This document shows positions 12,301-20,622 of a DNA stretch of 22,772 nucleotides, piece by piece; the stretch's first letter is position 1; each line of letters starts with the position of its first letter. The position numbers and the translations under genes are program-made. Under the pieces are notes generated by a model. That model did no database searches and was not told the origin of the DNA. It worked only from the letters and a program-made list of their open reading frames with translations. Origin of the DNA: Gnetum montanum (lineage: Eukaryota; Streptophyta; Gnetopsida; Gnetales; Gnetaceae); assembly GCA_015680685.1 (NCBI GenBank), contig MNCI01028339.1, positions 615,696-638,467 of the forward strand, written 5' to 3'.

Positions 12301-13102
12301 GCATCAAAGTATCCTCTTAACTATTTATACACAATAGTTCTAATACAGGGGACTTTGGTGAATTCAACTAGGGCTGTTTGAGTCACTACCAAGGTTTGAT
12401 CTTAATGATCAAGCCTTGATCATTGACTTAGTACTTGCAATAAGTTCATAAAACCAATAGAGTTAGGAAAGGTAGTTTAGCCAATAAAACATAAAAAAAA
12501 TACAATAACTATGCCTACCCTTGTATGTGATACAAAATTCTAGCTAGGTTCTAGAACAATGTGTGTGCTTTATGTGTCGTTATCAGAGTATCACTAGCAT
12601 TATACTAGCTATACTCTAGCATCATCTAGATCTGTGTAAGGTAGTGTGGGCTTGTATTGTCTATTGTTTCTCTTGCTGTCCTAGGAGGAAAATTGTTAGA
12701 AATGAACCTAACAATCAGGCTAGATGCCTAAGGCATCAAGGTATCCACTATGAACCTAGCCACATTTGAGGACAAGTGTGACCACAACATCACACTAGAG
12801 TTTTATAGAATAGAGGCAAGGAATTGCCTTGCCTTAGGCGAGAACCATAATGAAACCTTTACCAAAAGCATGTCAGGGAGAGGGGTATTGGTCTTAGGGT
12901 GATCAATGTAGCATAGAATGCCCACCAAATCCATAGTGATGAAGATGGACTTCAAGTAAAGCTTGCATGAAGTAAAGAAAAAAAAATATTATGACCAATT
13001 AGAATTTCTTAACAAGTTTGAAAAAACATCCTAGTTAGAGGTGAAATTAGGCTTTCTAAAAAGCTCTATGGTGTTTATCTAAGTTGGATTAAGAAATTCC
13101 AT
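9396..13102 (-). pseudogene. Antisense seven-exon pseudogene, product unknown
   Basis: Reading the minus strand, a coherent coding path runs from ATG at 13102 (MEFLNPT then a stop) to TAG at 9396. Proposed introns are all GT-AG and U-rich: 12518-12434, 12154-12032, 11032-10936, 10742-10656, 10514-10399 and 9578-9488 (85-123 bp). Exons sum to about 1,030 codons. Exon 3 (12031-11033) is the longest, with an intact stretch at 11880-11653 (MLDVFMAPIPS...). Exon 6 (10398-9579) is rich in E, K, L and Q and looks helical or coiled-coil. The last exon is Pro/Gly-rich (GGNDPPLPPLDAPQ). Over twenty in-frame stops occur, nearly all TAG or TAA where Q would fit, and a few indels shift the frame. I recognise no domain. 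It could be a host-derived gene, or an accessory antisense frame of element B such as those known from Tat-lineage gypsy elements. The intron calls are by eye. Confidence 0.6.
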
Positions 13103-13165
13103 AGAAAGAATTATTACAACTTTTCATATCCTTTTACTTCATAGCCAAAATATTATAGCCAAAAC

Positions 13166-13172
13166 TTTATAT
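13166..13172 (-). promoter_or_regulatory. Weak TATA-like site upstream of the antisense gene
   Basis: On the minus strand TATAAAG lies about 65 bases before the proposed ATG at 13102. Many TA-rich strings occur nearby, so this is only a candidate. Confidence 0.2.
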
Positions 13173-13399
13173 CCAGAATTATGCCTTAGTTTAAACCATG
13201 CATAAGCTTAGAAAAAGCATTAAAACTTAGAAAATAACATATAGTCATAGTAAAATGCTTTCTAAAAATAGTAAAATCTATTACTTTTATTTTTAAAAAA
13301 ATTTAAACATAATTTTTACATTATAACAAGAAAAACTACACATATTAATCACATCCATCCCCAAAGGGTTAAGGTACTACAACCAAGATTTAACTTTAT
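13173..13399. other. AT-rich spacer
   Basis: No coding frame or clear repeat unit is visible. The sequence is strongly A/T with short A runs. Confidence 0.35.
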
Positions 13400-13990
13400 T
13401 AAACTACCTTATTCACATAGTTTATCCAAAAAAATTCATCAAAAATTCATATAAGCTCTAATTTTAGTAATTCCACTATGGAAAGAATCCTGATATCACA
13501 AGATTCATAGCTATGACCATTACAACTAGAGATACATGTCTATTTTTATATGAAACATAGACAAACCTAGAAAAAATCATAGCCATCACCATTAACCCCC
13601 TTTCATGCAGGGTTGGTAACAAGTTTATCAAAAATTTATTTGAGCTCTAAATAGTGATTCCACCACTATTTGAAAGCTTAAATCAAGTCCTACATATCTA
13701 TGTTTAATAAAAATTCAAAACCATTTCCATTTATCCAGAAAACATTTACCAATTTGGACAAAATTCTGAAAATGGCACTAACCTCCTTTTGACATAGGAT
13801 TAATGAAAAATTTATAAAAAATTCATTTCTAATCCCAATGGAGCAGTTCCACCCCCATTGGAAAGCTAAAGCCAAGACCAATCCAACCATAACTAAAAAT
13901 TATCTAGAACCCCTACATCTTTCTTAGAAAAAATTTATGAACTACCATGAAAATCTAAAAATGACATAAAAGACATAATTGAATGACCTT
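13400..13990 (+). repeat. Tandem family I, period about 188 bp
   Basis: Three diverged units share a TTCCAC-based anchor at 13471, 13658 and 13847 (spacings 187 and 189 bp), each followed by a GGAAAG/TGAAAG motif and preceded by an A-rich 'aaaattcat' block and GAGCTCTAA-like sequence. Divergence is high. No coding capacity is supported: the minus-strand open stretch at 13690-13890 lies within the repeats. Confidence 0.65.
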
Positions 13991-14229
13991 AGGAAAACAA
14001 CCATAAGTTTATCATTTCAAAGCCAAATTGAATGAGACAATAGCCATAGGAAAGAATAAATGTAGTGCAAAAAACTATAATATTGGATTTTAAAAATATG
14101 CAAACATTTTTCTTAGGAAAAAATACACAACATTCCTTACATTTTTCATGTAAAAAGCTTAAAAGCTAAAACCTAACTTAACATAGCCATAAAAACAATG
14201 CAAAAATAGCCAAAAAAATCAATACCCAT

Positions 14230-14570
14230 TAGAAAATATACCAAAATAAGGGGTAGGATTTCATTGTAATTTAATTTTGATGAATTTTTTTGTCTAGATC
14301 TAACAAAAATGGCCCTATCCCCAAATTTTGGAAAAAAAGTATGAAAACAGTAAGCCTAATTTCAAAAATCATATCTACTAAGGCCAAAACAATGAAACAA
14401 CCATAGATCCATGTAGATAAAACAAAAATAAGAGGTGGGATTTCATTAAAATTTCATTTTACCTCTTTTGTTAGCATAGATTTGAGAAAAATGGCCTCAC
14501 TCATGGCACAAAAGACATTAGAAAAACATGAAAAATAGCTAGAAACAAAAGCAAATATGGGTAGAACTGC
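14230..14570 (+). repeat. Tandem family II, period 182 bp
   Basis: Two units share GG(A/T)(A/G)GGATTTCATT-type sequence, with GGATTTCATT at 14256 and 14438, followed by AATTT(A/C)ATTTT, then TAG(A/C)-rich sequence and 'aaaaatggcc' (near 14308 and 14490). The unit length is close to that of families I and III, but the sequence is different. Confidence 0.6.
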
Positions 14571-14989
14571 CTATCTTAAAGAAGAAACTGATGAGGCCTA
14601 GATAGAGAGAGGTATAGGAAATCCTTGAAAGTCCCTACCATGCTTATCCACCTTTTGAATCCTTGGATTTTTGCTCTTCCCTTCATGTTGCTTTGGCATC
14701 ATGGTAGGCTCATTGCTAGGAATAGTTTGAAATTGAGGAGAATGGGAGATCAATGTTGACTACAAGGAATATGGAAGGCTTCCATGCTAAATATTAGTGG
14801 CCTCTAAAACAAAAATTTCTACCAAAGCTCTCCTATAATGTGTTGTTGATGTAGAATGACAATTGTGATCAAATACTTGTGAAATTTTGCATTAAAAACT
14901 CAAACAAACCCTAAATGCCCATCTCTAAATCCCAGTTGTCCATCTAGTGCACCATAAATCCAAGTGCACTAAATTCCAAAGGGGGTAAA
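14571..14989. other. Transition region between tandem families
   Basis: No coding frame is seen. GCTTCCATGCTAAATATTAG near 14779 resembles one arm of the family III hairpin, so the family III array may begin here in a very degraded form. Confidence 0.35.
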
Positions 14990-15763
14990 GTCTCTTCCAC
15001 ACTAATATTTGTGGGAGTTAAGCTCAAAATTCAAAATTTTAAATTTTTTGGTTATGGACCCCATCATATGGCTTCCCTCTTAGCCAAAAAACTACATCAA
15101 TGCTAAGTTCTAGATACTTTTTACGCTTAAAATAATATTTCAATCTTAACTGACATAGATCCACACTAGGGATGGAATTCCTAGCATGGATACATGCCTT
15201 CCATTTTGTAAAATCATTAAAATATAGCTATTTTACCATTTTTAGTAGCTACTTCCTACCATTTCAAATCCAGCCTCCCAAAAAGGATTGGACATGAACA
15301 AAATTGTACAACATGGGTTTCCACATTGGGGAAATAGTTCCTAGCATGGAAGAAGGAGGGTAACATTCATTCTAAACCGCAACATTCATCTAGCCAAATT
15401 TTGACCCTTGAATTGGGCCCACATGACCTAGAACCCTTCCAAGCACAGTTGGCAACTTAAATACTTTATCAAACCTAGTTGAAACTAGTTAAAAAATTTG
15501 GATTTCATAGTTTCATGCTAGGGGAGGCTTCATCCATGTTGAGCATCTCATCCACAATGTGGATAGGTTGATGGAAGCCAAAAATGACCTAAGTTAACTC
15601 CCTAGTAGTGAGTTCTCAAAGCCTGATGAACCCTAGACCCTACCAAAACTCATTTGAGCTTCGAAAGATCATAAAAGTAGTTAAATATGGTACAAAACTA
15701 CCATCCCCCTCTCATCCATGCTAGGGCCATTATGCCTAGCATGAAATAAATGAGGGAGATTGC
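14990..15763 (+). repeat. Tandem family III, left block, with hairpin
   Basis: Hairpin-type motifs recur near 14995, 15165, 15325, 15515 and 15715. The clearest is a perfect 9-bp inverted repeat, CATGCTAGG (15717-15725) and CCTAGCATG (15735-15743), with a 9-base loop. Others read CCACACTAGG...CCTAGCATGG. Units are about 160-200 bp long and diverged. The block is interrupted by element D and resumes at about 17564. Confidence 0.7.
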
Positions 15764-16184
15764 ATGAGGCACTTAGAAGTACAGGAGTGGGATGAACTAC
15801 GGAGGCAGTTGCGGGAGTTGGTGGAGGCTTTCTACCTTCAACCTTTGGAGGCTCCATACATAGATCTGGTGTTCTCAAGAGAAGTAGGAAAGGTTCTAGA
15901 GTACTTTGCAAAGTTCAACTTTGATTGGGTTCATCGACCTGGTTAGGAGAACCAGGTAGCAACTTTGCTAAGTCAAATAGAATTCTGAAGAATGGCTGAG
16001 ATAGTTCTTAGCCATCGGATTGAGGATGCTAGTCGAAGGAGTTGATGCACCAACTACTTGTTCCAGGTAAAGGATGGTAGTGAAAAGGACATCACATGGG
16101 AATGTGGTGAGGAGTTGATCCTAACTCCTACTTAGAGGAACTTTCGACGAGGACGTCGGACTACTCATCCAGTGGGGGTGGGTT
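15764..16184 (+). pseudogene. Element D pol remnant: RNase H end joined to chromodomain
   Basis: One frame runs across the region with four stops (near 15944, 15986, 16034 and 16133). Residues at about 15890-15985 include KFNFDWVHRPG, then a stop, ENQVATLLSQIE, matching the conserved end of retroelement RNase H (HRPGKEN-ADALSR type). Immediately after, from 15992, AEIVLSHRIEDASRRS and then NYLFQVKDGSEKDITWE match a chromodomain (YLVKWK...TWE type), which in chromoviruses sits at the integrase C-terminus. The whole integrase core is missing between the two, so an internal deletion joined them in frame. The tail is basic (RNFRRGRRTTHP). The 5' portion (RHLEVQEWDELRRQL) is not recognised. Confidence 0.7.
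16171..16184 (+). other. Polypurine tract of element D
   Basis: AGTGGGGGTGGGTT directly precedes TGTTACGACC, a typical plant LTR 5' end, and overlaps the last codons of the chromodomain frame. Confidence 0.6.
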
Positions 16185-16378
16185 TGTTACGACCCTTTGA
16201 GCTTTTGATGCCAAGGCTCATGTGTAGGAATGCATGAGCTATGGTTGGTCCACACCTAGGATGTGGAGAGACATTTTTTGGATATAGATGAATGCAGAGT
16301 GTGTGCATGCAATCAGTAACCCGAAGTGGATGGCACACGTAGGAAGCACGTTGGGTAGCTGGAGTTACCCAAACAAAT

Positions 16379-16540
16379 GAAGCCAGGCAAGGCGCATGCG
16401 AGGGGGCTACAGATGGAATCATCCAGATGTAGTGCATGAACATCTATTGCCACCAGAGGAAGCCAAGTGTGATGCATGCAAGGGGAGCTATAGCTGGGTG
16501 CATCCAGATGTAGTGCATGCACATATGCTATCACCAAGTG
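16379..16540 (+). repeat. 80-bp tandem duplication
   Basis: Units begin GAAGCCAGGC at 16379 and GAAGCCAAGT at 16459. Both continue with a GCATGC-containing stretch, a GGGG(G/A)GCTA block and CATCCAGATGTAGTGCATG. Confidence 0.75.
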
Positions 16541-16560
16541 GGATGATGTAGATGAAAGAT

Positions 16561-17546
16561 AGAACTAGCAAGAATGGGTTACGTGCATACTCCATGTTGG
16601 AGATGTAGTGCCAGTCATGAGAGTGTGCTAGCAAGGTCAGGTATGCCTGCACCTATAAATCTAAGAGGTGTTGGTGCACCTTAGGAAGGGGGAACCTATA
16701 GTGGAACAGAGCACCATAGGAGTGATTAACATCATGTAATGCCAGTATGAGAGCATGTTGGCAGGGCCAGCAAGGCTCGTGCCCATCCAAGAGGTGTTGG
16801 GGCACCTCTAGATCTACCGAAGATTGGAGAAATTATGGAGAGCGATCAAGGTGAGCTATAGGATGTAATGCTAGTCACAAGAGTGTACTAGCAAGGTCAT
16901 GAATGCTCACGCCTGTAAACATCAGAGGTGTTGGAGCACCTCTGGAGATGCTGTTTAGCTACAGGATGTAGTGCCAGTCACAAGAGTTACTGGAAAGGCT
17001 AAGAGGTGTTGAAGCACCTCTAAAGCTATAGAAGGTAGCACGCTAGTTATGGGAGTGTACTAGCAGGGGTTCGAATGCCCATGAACATGAGGTGTTGGAG
17101 CACCTCTAGAGCTTCTGGGATGTAGTGCTAGTTGTGGAAGCACACTAGCAAGACTGGGAATGCTCGTGTCTATAAACCTAAGGTGTTGGAGCATGTCTAG
17201 AGCTACTGGGATGTAACGCTAGTTGAAGGAACACACTAGCAGGGCTGGATATGGCCATGCCCATAAACACGAGGTGTTGGAGCACCTCTAGAGCTACTAG
17301 GATGTAGCACGTCAATTATTGGAGTACAAGAAAGGTCAGGAATGCCTGTGCCTATTAGAGATTCTGGTGTACCTCTGATGAAGTTTTGTAAGCTACAAGG
17401 TGTAGTGCTAATTATGGGAGCATACTGGCAAGACTGGGAATGCTCGTGTCTATAAACTCTAGGTGTTGGAGCACCTTTGGAGCTATAGGGTGTAGCGCTA
17501 GTTATGAGAGCATACTAGCAAGACTGGGAATGCCCACATCTATAAA
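16561..17546 (+). repeat. Array of about ten hairpin-bearing units, core period about 90 bp
   Basis: Each unit carries two inverted repeats. One resembles TGCTAGT...ACTAGCA around a short variable loop. The other is AGAGGTGTTGGAGCACCTCT, a 7-bp stem with a 6-base loop. The second hairpin occurs near 16675, 16791, 16925, 17002, 17089, 17181, 17271, 17364 and 17461. Spacings in the right part are 87-97 bp, while the leftmost units are longer (115-133 bp) or shorter (77 bp). Arms vary together in places, for example ATTCTGGTGTACCTCTGA near 17360 is weakened. The function is unknown. Confidence 0.8.
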
Positions 17547-17563
17547 CATGAGGTACTTAGAAG

Positions 17564-19270
17564 ACTAACTAGTACTAGACCATTGACACTGGAAACCTCA
17601 AAGACTAATATTCATGGTAGATTGGCTATCAAACTTGCCTAGATCTACTTTATTGTTTCCTCAATGATGGGGGAGAGCTCTTCCATATTGCCTATCATGG
17701 AAACTAGGAGAAGTATCTAGGAAAGTTAGTGGGGGTCCCAGAAATAAGAAAACAACCTAAAATTACCTTGTACTTAACACCTAAACATTGACAACCTCTT
17801 TGGAAGGTACTAGACTATAAAAAATCAATAAAAATAAACTCCCTAAGGTTCTTCCATGCTGGGGAGAACCTTCTCCATGCTAAGCATTCTAGTCTTAGCA
17901 TGGATAGAGAGGAGGAAGTGAAAAATGTTGAAATTTTCATGCAATTTGACTTCCATAAGAAACCCAATACTTTCAAAAGCCACCAAAATTATGGAAGTCA
18001 CTTAAAACAACCAAAACTTGCCTCTCTTAGGTTCTCCATGTTGAAGAAGATCCCATCCATGTTGAGCATCCCAAACCTAATGTGGATGAAGGGGAGAAAG
18101 CCTAGAAATCCTCTCATAGCCCTCAAAGTGACCAGATTTTAACCCTAAGCATCGATAGTTAATACTGGCAACCTTGTGGACACACATGCATAGCCAAAAT
18201 TACCAGAAATTGGAAAAAAATAGAGTCCCCTAGTTTCTTCATGCTAGGAGCCACCTATTCCATGCTTGCTAGTGTGGAAAAAAAGGGAAATATTTTGGGG
18301 AACTTCAGAATAGTCTTCAAGAACCTTAAATGAATGCTAGAAAACCCTGTGTGTGTCTTGGAGTCCTATTTGCATATCCTAAGATCCTTAGATCTACTGA
18401 TATTAACCATGAATAGCCAGAAAACCTTTCCTTCCAATCTTCTATGCTAATCATGGAAACTTTAGCATGAAAAAGAGGGAAAACACCAAAATCCACTTGA
18501 CAACCCTCAAAATGACCAAATTTTAATATTGGGAATTAGCAATCAACACTATCAACCTCAGAGACCCACATGCATGGCCAAAAATGTCAGAAAATGATTA
18601 AAACATAGGTTCCCTTAGTTGCTCCATGCTAAGAACTCCATCTTCCATGATACTTAGCTTGAGAAAAGGGAAAAAATTTGGGTAAACTCAAAAATGTTCT
18701 TTAAACACCTCAAGAGAACAACCTATAGCCTTGCATGAGCCCTAAGGCTAGTTTCACATCTTCTCAAGCCCTCAAACCCTGCAAAAGTGAGCATAGAAAG
18801 ATAAAAAGTTATTTTCCATATTCTTCCACACTGAGCATACTATCCCTAGCATGAAAAAGATGTGTGAAGCTTAGAAACTATCTAGGAAACCTCCAAAAAG
18901 ACTAATTTCAACCCTAAACTTTAGCTCTCGACCTAGGCAATCCTAGGAGAATACATGCATGGTTGATTAAGGTCAAAACTAGTCCAAATCTAAGATTTAT
19001 GATTATTCCATACTAGAAACCATTTCCTCTAGACTATCCAACATGAAAAATATAGGGGAAATTTATTTGGAGCTCATAATTACATTAGAACTATATCAAA
19101 TGATCTTGCATGCACTTTAGAATCTTGTATTCACCCTCTAGAGTCTTCAAACCTTAGAAAATATATCCTAAATGGCCAAAACATGGTTCTCCCTAATCTT
19201 CCATGCTAGCTCCCTAGCCTAGCATGAAAATAGGGGAGGAAGACAAAAAAGAACTTAGAAGTGAAACACC
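17564..19270 (+). repeat. Tandem family III, right block, dimeric higher-order array
   Basis: Hairpin-type motifs recur near 17665, 17850, 18035, 18235, 18440, 18625, 18825, 19010 and 19200, a period of about 181-200 bp. The sequence between hairpins alternates between two types. One carries 'cctc-aaa-tgaccaaattttaa' followed by 'cacatgcatggcc' (near 17740, 18115, 18505, 18890). The other carries 'cttcaagaacct' or 'cttgcatg...cctctagagtcttcaa' sequence (near 17925, 18303, 18690, 19058). Each type recurs about every 370-390 bp, so the array is built from dimers. A perfect stem CATGCTAG (19202-19209) and CTAGCATG (19219-19226) marks the last unit. The open frame at 17900-18142 lies within the array and is not a gene. 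Confidence 0.75.
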
Positions 19271-19403
19271 ATTAATTTCAGAATAACACTTTGAATGAAA
19301 ATAGCTCAAGCCCTTTCAAAGCATTCCAGAGAGGTTAAGAGAGTTGCAGGCAGAAAGAAACAAAGAAAGAAGAAACTTTGTTTATGCATGATTGTAGGCT
19401 TTA
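19271..19403. other. Junction between array and gene-fragment block
   Basis: A purine-rich stretch (GAGAGGTTAAGAGAGTTGCAG..., 19330-19375) leads into CpG-richer sequence. No coding frame or transposon end is recognised. Confidence 0.3.
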
Positions 19404-19700
19404 ATGGATGGCCGCAGAAGCAATAGCAGCAGTACCAACAATAGCAGCGACAGCAGGAATTCAAGCATCAACAGTCTCAGAATCAATAGAAACAGCCACA
19501 AAATCAGCAAACCAGGCGTGATTCTGCGGCGAAAATATTCCACCGCCGGCTCATCATCATCCTCATCAAAATCAAAATCTTCATCAGTAGAATCAGCAAC
19601 CTCCGCAGCCGCCTATGTACAACATCAACAAGAAAGATTTCAGAGATGTAGTCCAAATGCTCACGAGCCCTCCGACACCACCATCGTCGTCGACAATAAG
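19404..19700 (+). pseudogene. VQ-motif protein gene fragment (possibly HAIKU1-like)
   Basis: The ATG at 19404 opens a Ser/Asn-rich frame (MDGRRSNSSSTNN, later LRINRNSHKISKPG). After about 19525 the coding sense continues in a different frame: His/Gln/Pro-rich sequence, a TAG near 19594, then PPMYNINKKDFRDVVQMLTS at 19609-19668. FRDVVQMLTS fits the plant VQ motif (FxxxVQxxTG), with the final Gly replaced by Ser. VQ proteins are small nuclear cofactors of WRKY transcription factors. The N-terminal resemblance to HAIKU1-type VQ proteins is from general familiarity and is tentative. The frameshift, the stop and the loss of VQ-like sequence after about 19680 make this a broken fragment. Confidence 0.6.
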
Positions 19701-19930
19701 AGCTCTTCTTGCACTACCTCTGCTGCGTTGCTGTCTCTGCTCCTGCCGCGCCGCGTCGCTGCTGCCCACCGTGCTTTCTCTCCTACACCTGCCGCATCAC
19801 TGCTGCTCCTGTGCTGTCTCCCATTGCTGCTACCACGCCACTGTTTTCTCTCTGCCGTCGTTTCCGCCGTCCACCGACTGCCGCATCGCCACTTCGCGCC
19901 ATCTGCCCTCTGCCCCACCACGTCATTGCT
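19700..19930 (+). other. Pyrimidine-rich CTG/CCG low-complexity segment
   Basis: CT-rich, CpG-rich sequence with frequent CTGCTG, GCCGC and CCACCG strings. Several frames stay open on both strands only because A-rich stop codons are rare here. It separates the VQ fragment from the LRR fragment and has no recognisable domain. Confidence 0.5.
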
Positions 19931-20360
19931 CCTCCCTCACTTACCTCAACTTGTCCTCCAACCATCCCTCCGGGCCGATGCTGTCACAGCTCTGGATGCT
20001 AAAAAATCTCAGAACTTTAGACCTGTCCTGAAATTCTTTTACTCCCTCTATGCTGTCTAGAAATCTCAGCGCTACCCAGCATCAGGGACATCCACCTAGA
20101 CCACAACGCATTTTCTGGTTCTCTGGCAGCCGAAATGGGTGATTGCCTTCTTCTCAAGACTATTGACCTGAGCACTAATGCTTTCCAGGGCTTCCTACTT
20201 GAGTCTCTATAGCGCTTGGCCATGGTTACGTTTCTTAACTTTAGGCAGTACATCCATATCGGCGAAGGAGCTACTGGAACATTCAATTCTGTCCACTCCA
20301 TTCAGACCTAATCAAATTATTTGCTATTATGTACGTGAAAGTCTGACCTTAGAAAGAAAA
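19931..20360 (+). pseudogene. LRR receptor-like kinase gene fragment, internally deleted
   Basis: Leucine-rich repeats appear in order: LTYLNLSSNHPSG and LKNLRTLDLS (ending at a TGA, 20029-20031), then, after a shift near 20070, IRDIHLDHNAFSGSL and CLLLKTIDLSTNAFQG, then a TAG near 20210. These fit the plant LxxLxLSxNxxxG pattern. In the same frame, at about 20258-20281, IGEGATGTF follows, which matches a protein-kinase glycine-rich loop (GxGxxG). A further remnant, CYYVRESLTLE (20322-20355), may come from the region after the C helix. The transmembrane segment and most of the kinase are missing. The LRR style recalls subfamily VII kinases (IRK/PXC2-like), from general knowledge. Stops, shifts and deletions show it is not functional. 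Confidence 0.65.
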
Positions 20361-20593
20361 ACTTTAAAATACTCGAAATATCGAGGATCATGCATGATGA
20401 AGCGGGCTCTACCAAGTTGACCTGTTTGGGAGATTGCGAAAATGTTAGGGATGGAATCCCATCCTAAGACCATTCCTCTGCGACACCAGGTGACAAAAGA
20501 TTTTTGGGGATAAAGAAAAATGCCTTCTTATTTGTATTTTTTATGGGCTCGAATGACCTACAAGTTGTAAAATACATTGAACCTGGTCAAAGC

Positions 20594-20613
20594 AAACCCT
20601 AGCCAAAACCCTA
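20594..20613 (+). promoter_or_regulatory. Two telo-box-like motifs
   Basis: AAACCCTA occurs at 20594-20601 and 20606-20613, just upstream of the TATA box, and a related AACCCTA overlaps 20619-20625. Telo-boxes (AAACCCTA) are known plant promoter elements. A role here is inferred from position. Confidence 0.45.
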
Positions 20614-20622
20614 GCCCAACCC

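Larger units (their letters stand above)
16185..17546 (+). mobile_element. LTR-like region of element D with internal repeats
   Basis: The segment starts with TGTTACGACCC after the polypurine tract, as expected for a 3' LTR. It contains an 80-bp tandem duplication at about 16379-16540 and then a long array of about 90-bp hairpin units. I cannot find a convincing CA terminus or a matching 5' LTR, so the 3' boundary is set by the flanking direct repeat. The reverse-strand open stretches at 16165-16537 simply reflect the repeats. Confidence 0.5.
15763..17563 (+). mobile_element. Element D: truncated chromodomain-type Ty3/gypsy remnant splitting the array
   Basis: This block carries a pol remnant, a polypurine tract and an LTR-like part, and sits inside the family III array. 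It is flanked by an imperfect direct repeat: CATGAGGCACTTAGAAG at 15763-15779 and CATGAGGTACTTAGAAG at 17547-17563 (16 of 17 identical). It retains CpG dinucleotides that the surrounding array largely lacks, so it looks younger than the array. Only the 3' part of an element is present, since no gag, reverse transcriptase core or integrase is seen. Confidence 0.65.

Noticed and set aside
458-13102. A reassigned genetic code with TAG/TAA read as glutamine
   Set aside because: TGA also interrupts the same frames, frameshifts are present, and the youngest copy uses CAG/CAA normally with one TAG. Decay of methylated cytosines explains the pattern without a new code.
16165-16537. Two overlapping minus-strand open frames of 74-92 codons
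   Set aside because: They lie entirely within the LTR-like repeats of element D, have low-complexity His/Cys/Pro composition and repeat internally with the 80-bp unit.
17065-17085. A tRNA T-arm-like string (GGGGTTCGAATGCCC) in the hairpin array
   Set aside because: The neighbouring units lack it, no acceptor, D or anticodon arms fit around it, and the string is one variant of the repeat unit.
17900-18142. 80-codon + strand open frame
   Set aside because: It lies inside the satellite-like array and equivalent positions in other units are not open.
13400-19270. CRISPR-like array
   Set aside because: Units are long (about 180-190 bp), strongly diverged and have no short identical repeats with unique spacers. 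The context is plant nuclear DNA.
19661-20002. Several overlapping open frames on both strands
   Set aside because: They arise because the CT/CpG-rich low-complexity sequence has few stop codons. None has recognisable domains.
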